The notes below the pieces were generated by a model. It was not told the DNA's origin, did no database searches, and worked only from the letters and a program-made list of their open reading frames with translations. A stretch of 64,000 nucleotides of DNA from Numida meleagris. Taxonomy: Eukaryota > Chordata > Aves > Galliformes > Numididae. Location of the stretch: contig NC_034421.1 of assembly GCF_002078875.1 (NCBI RefSeq), positions 10,284,872 to 10,348,871 on the forward strand. Reading direction: 5' to 3'. This document shows, in pieces, positions 50,438 to 64,000 of this stretch. Numbering within the stretch: the stretch's first letter is position 1; each line of letters begins with the position of its first letter. Made by a program: the position numbers and the translations under genes.

Positions 50438-50449
50438 TCTCTTAAGAGA
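50438..50449. repeat. Perfect 12-bp palindrome TCTCTTAAGAGA
   Basis: It is self-complementary across all 12 positions and lies 30 bp after the inverted repeat at 50,378-50,407. It carries the third CTTAAG within about 63 bp. Confidence 0.7.
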
Positions 50450-53400
50450 GGAGATAAGAAAGAAACTGCCCTTGTTTTGAAGAGCTAAATAAAATGAAAT
50501 TGGGAGAAGGGAGACAATGTGAGTGGGATTTCTTCCCCTGTGATTCTTTGTCTCATGCTGTCTTGTGAGGGACATGGAATCTGAAGTACTTGAAGATTTG
50601 TTCTAGTTCGTGGAAAATGTATAGTGGTTTTGTTTGAGAAAAATCACAATTTGAGTTTAAAGGGCAAAAAAGCGCTTGCTTTCATGTATTCAAGGAACCT
50701 CATGTTAGAATACCCATAGAAAATGGTAATATTCTGTGAAGGGAATATGGTTTAAATTCAGGACGTGCTGTAACATTGGCAAAGATAAAGCTTCCTAAGA
50801 CCTGATTATTGCAAGAGAGTAAAAATTAGGTCTGTTCAGCCTGTGATTTTTGTTATTGATCTGATTCAGGTGACTTCAATTCACAGTAATTAATTGAGAC
50901 TGAAACAGGAATTTCTGTTTTGATGAAGATCACGTTGCCTGTTGTAAGAGATGTTAAGTGCCTTTTATGTTTATGGTGATACTAATTATTGTCCTCGTGT
51001 ACTTTTGATGTGGTCAGGAACATTGGTGCACTGTGCTGTTGGACAGCTTTCAGGGGTAGAATGTGATTGTTAAGCAACACTCTCGTAGATCCTCATTACC
51101 ATTTTTGATTAAGGAGTGTCTGGATACATGTTGGTGCTATGATACTTCTTCACTGACACAGATAGAAAATGTTGTTATTGCAAAAACATTCCTGAAGACT
51201 TGCATCACATAAGTGCATGATGCTGTTTCCAGGCCTTGTAAATCAGATGAGGTTCTTGTTGCATTATTTACACATCGGTGCAATTGCTGGCTCGCTGTTG
51301 GTTCATCTGCTATCCTGATCTGCAGCACAGTGTTCATGTATGATGGGCAGCTAGGATGTTCACGAGGCAGGGGAAAAAGCAGGAGGACACCAGCCTCCTT
51401 AAGTGTCCTCTGTGTTCCACTGCTGTTATTCAGAGCACGTGAGAACAAGCTGAGCTGAAAGAGAATGCGTGAGGAGAATTTGGGCACTTCAGTAGGAAAA
51501 CTAACATGAGTTTTAACAGTTTGTGTGGAAGAGGTGAAAAGTAGGAGAAAATGTTGATGCTTCCTTCCTGCGGGGTTATAGAAACCAACTTCCTGAATTC
51601 AGGAAATTTGTGAGGGTTTTTTTTTTTTTTTTCTGCTTAGCATGAGAAGAAATGACTGAGATGGGGGAAAAAGTGCAGCTCTCATCCTGTTGGCCTGGCA
51701 GCTGACGTGGGCATTGAGTAACACGGCATGGGACAGTGGTGCACCACTGGTGGGACTTGAGATGGGGCTGTGTTTTTTGAGGGCTTTGGCTGTGAGCTGA
51801 TGTTGCTCTGTGTGACATCTTGGCAATTAAAAAGAACCAGGAGAGGGGAGTGTGCTGTGATTTGTGCAGAAAAGGGCTCAATGAACTGAGATTTGCGAAA
51901 TGAAATGCCAGTTCTGCAAATACAATTAAAAATAGTAAAAACAAGCTCTGATCAGATTCACTTCATAAGCGCATCAGTATTCCAAGCAGCACCTAACATA
52001 AATTCCCTCAAAAGTTAAAGGTCAAACAGAAGGTCCCTGATGAAACCAGCTCACTGCTTTGCAGTTACCCACTGCTGCCTTGTTTCCATAAAGAATTAGC
52101 GGCTAGGAGGGCTTCAGCAGTGCCAGTCTTAGCCACGTGCTAGTGTTGCATATGCTGTATTTGGATCACTTTTTAAAAATATCCATAGAATATTCAGCCA
52201 GTTCTGCTATTAATAGTTCAGGTTCAAAATATTTTAATAACTTCAATGCACTTTAAAGGTAGCAACATCTATTAAGGGAAAAAAGAAATCAGATTTTCTC
52301 AAAGTTACAAACACGTAAACATAGACTTCATCCTTAACATGGATCTTGTGCTGTATTTGGATCTGTAATTTGGAGAGTCTTTGCTGTGTCACGGTGTTAA
52401 GTGTGACATTAGTGTCATCAGTGACAAAACCTTTTCCATGTAGCAGATGTGACCCATTGTGTGTAACTTCAGCAGGCACTGTTAGCTGGATCTGCTCTTC
52501 CAGCCTTGTGTTTAAGATTGTGTATGTCAGTGATTTATGGAAGCCCTCCTTGCCAGTCACTGTGAAATTATCCTGCTGCCAATTGCAGCCTTGTATTGGA
52601 AGTTGTCGGACATGATGGCAAAGGAAGGTTTTACTTATCTGTGTGCTCAGAATGTTCATCAGACTTACTATTTAAACTTTGATATTTTAAAATACAGTTC
52701 TCATTTAAATCAGTTGCACTTGTTTATAACATGGGCTTTCTGGAAGGAAGGGAAGGCTGTTATTTCTAGGGCCTGTGTTTGTATTTTTAGAGAAACTTCT
52801 ATTTCAGGGTTGACCTTTGCTGCAAGGCTGCATTTTTGTGGAATAGTTTGTAGTGATTGCCTAAGTTTTGTACTGAGAAGAGCCCTTCCCTGGCGAGGTC
52901 TCACGCACGGGCTTTCCTGAAAAGAAGGCAAGAAGTACAGGCCAGCTTGCTCAGAAGCATCTGCCAATGCTGCATGGGCCGCCTGAGCTGGTAGCGGGGC
53001 AGCGGCCTTGTGCTGAAGTGCTCTGAATGCTGCGTTAATGGAGGCAGAAAGCAGGCTTGGTCTGCTCATTTTTGGATGCTTAAACTAAGCCCGGAAGTAC
53101 TGGGCTGTGAGCAGGGAGGTGCTCTCCAGCTGCTTTGAGATACATGTGATATAAGACAGAGTTAAATTGGTAACTCTATTATGGATTGTCTTTGTCTGCA
53201 AAGAAGCTTGAAAGTGTGGTGCTCCTTTGCTCATAGAAGTGCAGCTGCCTGGGTTCTGTCAACAGGCAGTGAGTAGCTGAGGTGGGTGGGAAGTGAGCGA
53301 TGAGTAGGTGAGAAACTGCTGGTTTAGCTGCACTTGCAGTGGGGGAACAGGAGAAAATAAACCTCAGCAATGGGAGAGGTCAAGGAAAGCTGGCAGCACA

Positions 53401-54702
53401 GCGCATTGTGATGGTTATTACAGCTGTGGAGGAGAGAGCAAGCAGAGGGGCTGGCTAGCTTCTGTTGTAGTAGTTACTTCTAAGAGCTGATTAGGAAAGC
53501 TTATGTCTGTCCTGCCCTACACAAATATGGCCAACTGTGTTTGCCACGGTCAAAATCTGCAGCAGGATAGCTGCTTGAAAAGAAAAGTGCTTTGAAGGGG
53601 CAAAGAAGGAAATCTAAGTTCCTGTGCAGTTCTGGACAAAAATTCTAGTTTGCTTTGTGAAGCGTATAATGTTTACACTTTTGCATGTTGTAATCAAAAT
53701 AATTTGATTTCTTAAATATAGTGGCAACCAAGACTTGCCGGTTTAAAAAAGAAAATATTTCAACATGATCTTTGGGCCATACAAAAAGCTCTGAGTGTAA
53801 GACTGCTCTGCATGTGCAGAAATGCAGCACTTGCTGTATGCACCTTGCTGCATCTCTTCATGGCCCAGTTCCTGCCTTGTCCCCGCACCCCTTGTGCTCT
53901 TGGCTTTAGTGTCACAGCACACAGTGTGCCCAGGGCTGCATGCCCTGTGCTGCCTGGACCTCCTGATGCCCAGGAGCAAACCTGGCTGTGCTATGCTGGT
54001 CTTCAGATGGAGCCATGGAGGGGGGAAAAAAAAGCAGGAGAGTGTCTTGGGCACCTCTGTTATGTCTTCCTTGCCCCATGCCATTGTTGAGGTGAGCAGT
54101 GAGTTATCCCCATATACAGCATGAGGCATATTGCAGGAACAAGAGCCCAGACCTGTGCCTTCCTGAAGCTGCCACAGCTTTCAGCACGCTGTTACAGCTC
54201 CATACAGCAGCAGTGGAGCAGACTGTGGTATACAAAGAATGGAGGATGTGGAAAGAAGGAAAAATTAGTTTCACTGTGTCACAATAAACAATATTAAAAA
54301 CTGTCTTATTTAACTTTGTTTTAGACCACTACAAATCTCTAAAGCTTTTGCATGCAGCAAAGAATACAAGACCCTACTCTTGGGTAATTCTTCAGCTATC
54401 TGATAGAAGATTGAAAGGAGGTTGATTTGTTCTGAAAAGACACTTGCAAGCAGAAGACAGTCACTAAATGCTGATTTGGTATTAAGAGTCAGTTGGACAG
54501 ATTGTGAAAATCCTTAAAAATTAAGAAAAAGTTGTACAGAAGGAGTGTCTTTCAGTGCTCTGTCTTCCTGAATGCTGTTGCAGTGTGTTCTTCAAAACAA
54601 AAAAACTGAAATTTCAGCTGTGTGGGAGGTAAATGACACTATCGATTTTGTTTTGTTTTGGTTGCTTCCAGCATCTCACTACATCAAACACACTGATGTT
54701 GA

Positions 54703-56076
<1,374 letters not shown>

Positions 56077-56149
56077 TGAAGATTCAGTTTCAATTTCTTG
56101 CAAATTCTTGTACTTAACTGTAGATTGATTTTTATTTTGACTTAAATAT

Positions 56150-58550
56150 TCCACTTCATCAAGTGGAGCCTGTTGATTAAGCCTTCCTCCTCCAGCCTCA
56201 GGTGGTGTTGCAGTCGCAGGCTCTTGTTCCTCTGGAGGACTTCAGTCCCTCTGACGTCTGCTGGAAAAGTAGCACAGTGAGCTGTAGGCAATCCAGGAGG
56301 CTCCTGGAATGCATTGAGGATAACTTCTTGAGCCAAGTAATAGACAGTCCCATCAGGGAATGCTGTACTGTACCTGTTGTTCACTCTCCAGCGCGAGTGA
56401 ATTGTTTGGTGACATCAGGATTGGAGACTGCCTGGGCTGTAGTGACCATGTAACAGTGGAGCTCGCGCTCCTGAGGAATATGGGACAGACAATGCTAAAT
56501 TTTAGGAAAGCCAACTTACAGCTCTTCAGGGAGTTAGTTAACAAAAGCCCCTGGGAAACTGTCCTCAAGGACAAGGGAGCAGAGCTGGCAGATCTTTAAG
56601 GAAGCTTTCCTTATTATACAAGAGCTCTGGTGTCAGGAAAGGTAGGCAAGAGGCAGGCATGGCTGACCTGAGACCTGCTGGTCAAACTGGAGAGCAAGAG
56701 GGGAAGACGCTTAGGCAGTAGAAGCAGGGGCAGGTTCCCTGGGAAGAGTTTAGGGATGCTGCTAGGCTGCGTAGGGATGGAGTCAGGAAGGCCAAAGCCC
56801 AGCTGGAACTGGACTTCGTAAGGAGTGCAAAGAACAAGAAAGGCTTCTACAAATACATCAACCAGAAGAGGAAAGTCCAAGGTAAGGTTTACTCTCCCTA
56901 GTGAGCAATGTAGGCAGGTTGGTACCAACAGACAAGGAGAAGGCTGAGATACTCAACAACTTTTTTGCCTCAGTTTATCTCTCTTCACAAACCCCTCAAG
57001 CAGATGGGTTGGAAGGTGGGGATTAATGGAGCACTGTACCTCCCACTGTAAGCTCAGATCAGATTTGCAACCACCTTAGGAACCTGAACATCCATAAGTC
57101 TAGGGTCCCAGTGACATGCATCCACCAAGCCACTCTCAGTGATATTTAAAGAGTCACGGCAGTCAAGTGAAGTCGCTGGTGACTGGAAAAAAGGTAGTCT
57201 TACATCCATTTTTAAGAAGGGTAGAAAGGACAACCCAGGGAACTACCGACTTGATAGCCTCACCTCTGTGCTGGGGAAGATCATGGAACAGATCCTCCAA
57301 GGGGCTATATGCTAAGGCACATGATGAAGGGAGATAATATGAGACAACCAGCATGGTTTCACCAAGAGCAAGTCCTGTCTGACCAACCTAGTGGCCTTCT
57401 CTGATGGTGTAACTGCTCCAATGGACATGGGAAGAGCCACTGATATCGTCTGTCTGGACTTCATTAAGGCCTTCGACACTGTCTTCTGCAACATCCTCCT
57501 TTCCGCATGGGAAATATACAGATTTGATGGGTGGACTGTTTGATGGACATGGAACTGGTTGCAAGATCGTACCCAAAGAGTGGTGATCAACGGCTCAATG
57601 TCTGAATGGAGTTCAGTGATGAGTGGTGTCCCTCAGGGGTCAGTACTGGGACCGATGCTCTTCAGTATCTTCAGTGATGTCAGCAGCAGAATCGAGTGTA
57701 CCCTCAGCAAGTTGGGGGATGATACCAAGCTGTGTGGTGCAATCGACACACCCAAGGGATGGTATGCCATCCAGAAAGACCTAGACAGGCCCAGGCAGTG
57801 CACCCAAGAGAACCTTGTGTGGTGTAGCAAAGTCAAGTGCAAGGTCTTGCACCTGGATTACGGCAACCTCCACTATCAGTATGAGCTAGGGGACAAAAGG
57901 ATTCAGCACAGCCCTGCCAAACAGGGCTTGTAGTTGCTGGTGAATGGCAAGGTGGGAATGAGCCAGCAATGTGCCTCACAGCCCATAAAGCCAACCATAT
58001 CCTGGGCTCCATCGAAAGAGTGATGGCCAGCAAATAGAGCTCTACTCAGCACAGGTGTGACCACACCTGGAGTACTATGTCCAGTTGTGAATTACAGAAG
58101 ACACATGGACCTGTTGGAGCGTATCCAGAGGAGTGCCACAAAAATGATCCAAGGAGTGGAGCACCTTCCCTGCAAGGATGGGCTGAGAGCTGGGGCTGTT
58201 CAGCTTGGAGAAGGATCCAGGGAGACCTGATAGCAGCCTTTCAGGATCTAAAGTAGGGCTATAAGAAAGAAGGGGACAGGCTCTTTAGCAGGGTCTGTTG
58301 TTATAGGACAAGGGGAAATGGTTTTGACTGGGCATAAGGAAGAATTATTTTTTTTTTACAATCAGAGTGGTGAAGCACTGGAACAGCTTCCCCAGAGAGG
58401 TGATGGATGCCCTGTCCTTGGAGACATTCAAGGTCAGGCTAGACCAGGCTCTGAGAAGCCCAACTGAGTTCTAGTTGTCCCTGTTCATTGCATGGGGTTT
58501 TGACTAGATGACCTTTAAAGGTCCCTTCCAACTCAAACGTTTTTGTGATT
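56150..58550 (+). mobile_element. CR1 LINE, 5'-truncated and decayed
   Basis: The region reads in pieces as a chicken-repeat-1 non-LTR retrotransposon ORF2. The C-terminal endonuclease part, with a GDCLGCSDH motif, is at about 56,405-56,450. Reverse transcriptase follows, with the hallmark GVPQGSVLGPMLFSIFSDV at about 57,625-57,680 and a DDTKL remnant of the catalytic aspartate box at about 57,718-57,732. The 3' tail ends with the typical GGTCCCTTCCAACTCAAACG, then a degenerate TTTTGTGATTG repeat near 58,540-58,560. Stops and frameshifts break the frame throughout. It is in the sense orientation of USP7. The 5' part of a full-length (about 4.5 kb) CR1 is missing. The left boundary is uncertain by some tens of bases. 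Confidence 0.9.
57559..57933 (+). pseudogene. CR1 reverse transcriptase remnant
   Basis: This is the longest uninterrupted reading stretch in the CR1 copy, about 124 codons covering the central reverse transcriptase with the PQGSVLGP motif. The residues before the two catalytic aspartates read LG instead of the usual FA. Stops flank it on both sides, so it is inactive. Confidence 0.8.
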
Positions 58551-59023
58551 GTTATTTTCTGAATATCTGAATGACTGTCATTTGGTGAAAACGAAAAAAA
58601 GTAATGTAATTCTGGAGCAACATAGACCTTCGTGCATTTCCATGTGTTCTTTTTATATGTGTACATACACTTCAATGGATAGAAATACTTCAAAAGCTTA
58701 TCTTGAGACAGCTTTTTAAGCATTTTCGAAGGTTAGTCCTCTAATCTTTCATCTGGCTGGAGCAGTGTTCTTCAATGGAAGCTCAGCGTTTGATTACTGA
58801 CTCTCATTATCCACAGGAAATTGAAATAGTACTGCAGAACCTTAAAAGCCAGGAGCAAGTTTCCTGTATTGAGACATTAAAAAATGATCCCAGTGTATTA
58901 AGCTGAAAAACAGCATTTCTGCTGGCTTTCACTTTTCCCCCCCCCCTTTGGTTTATTACAGATAGGTCAGGCTTGGAAATTAAATGATATCTAACTGGTT
59001 GCTTCACTGCAGTCATGTTGTAA

Positions 59024-64000
<4,977 letters not shown>

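Overview
The window looks like a bird genome, most likely chicken or a close galliform relative (on memory of synteny, chicken chromosome 14). Three things point there: a 5'-truncated CR1 LINE, mariner copies of the type I know from chicken as Galluhop, and a hAT/mariner composite of the Charlie-Galluhop type. There are no operons, ribosome binding sites, CRISPR arrays or other bacterial features. The only gene I can support is the 5' part of USP7 (HAUSP), the deubiquitinase that acts on p53, MDM2 and other nuclear substrates. It runs left to right.

Region by region: 1 to about 23,270 is upstream intergenic DNA with no supportable gene. It holds one mariner copy (10,161-10,726) and a hAT element with a mariner inside it (17,046-18,067) flanked by a perfect 8-bp target duplication. 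About 23,270-25,480 is a strong CpG island that contains the USP7 promoter, the leader and coding exon 1 (ATG at 24,287). Intron 1 is 25.5 kb. It contains another mariner copy (30,289-30,846), a perfect four-copy 16-bp tandem repeat (44,250-44,313), a second GC-rich island (about 48,590-49,180) and an 18-copy GTGCC pentanucleotide array inside that island. Exons 2 to 6 follow at 49,830-49,934, 54,773-54,971, 55,824-55,962, 59,075-59,163 and 59,860-59,968. Intron 4 contains a roughly 2.4 kb decayed CR1 in the gene's own orientation. Intron 6 runs off the right edge.

The six exons splice into 720 nt in a continuous frame, giving residues 1-240. These are the acidic, Gln-rich N terminus, the whole TRAF (MATH) substrate-binding domain and the start of the USP catalytic domain. 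Numbering matches human USP7: Ser18, Arg104, Asp164/Trp165 and the catalytic Cys223 all fall at the expected codons. The catalytic His and Asp, and the C-terminal ubiquitin-like domains, lie beyond the window.

I found no clear previously undescribed system. The observations most worth a second look are the nested transposon with its intact target duplication, the internal CpG island with the pentanucleotide array as a possible second USP7 promoter, an inverted-repeat cluster built on CTTAAG in intron 2, and a USP7 leader that is open in frame for over 1 kb upstream of the canonical ATG.
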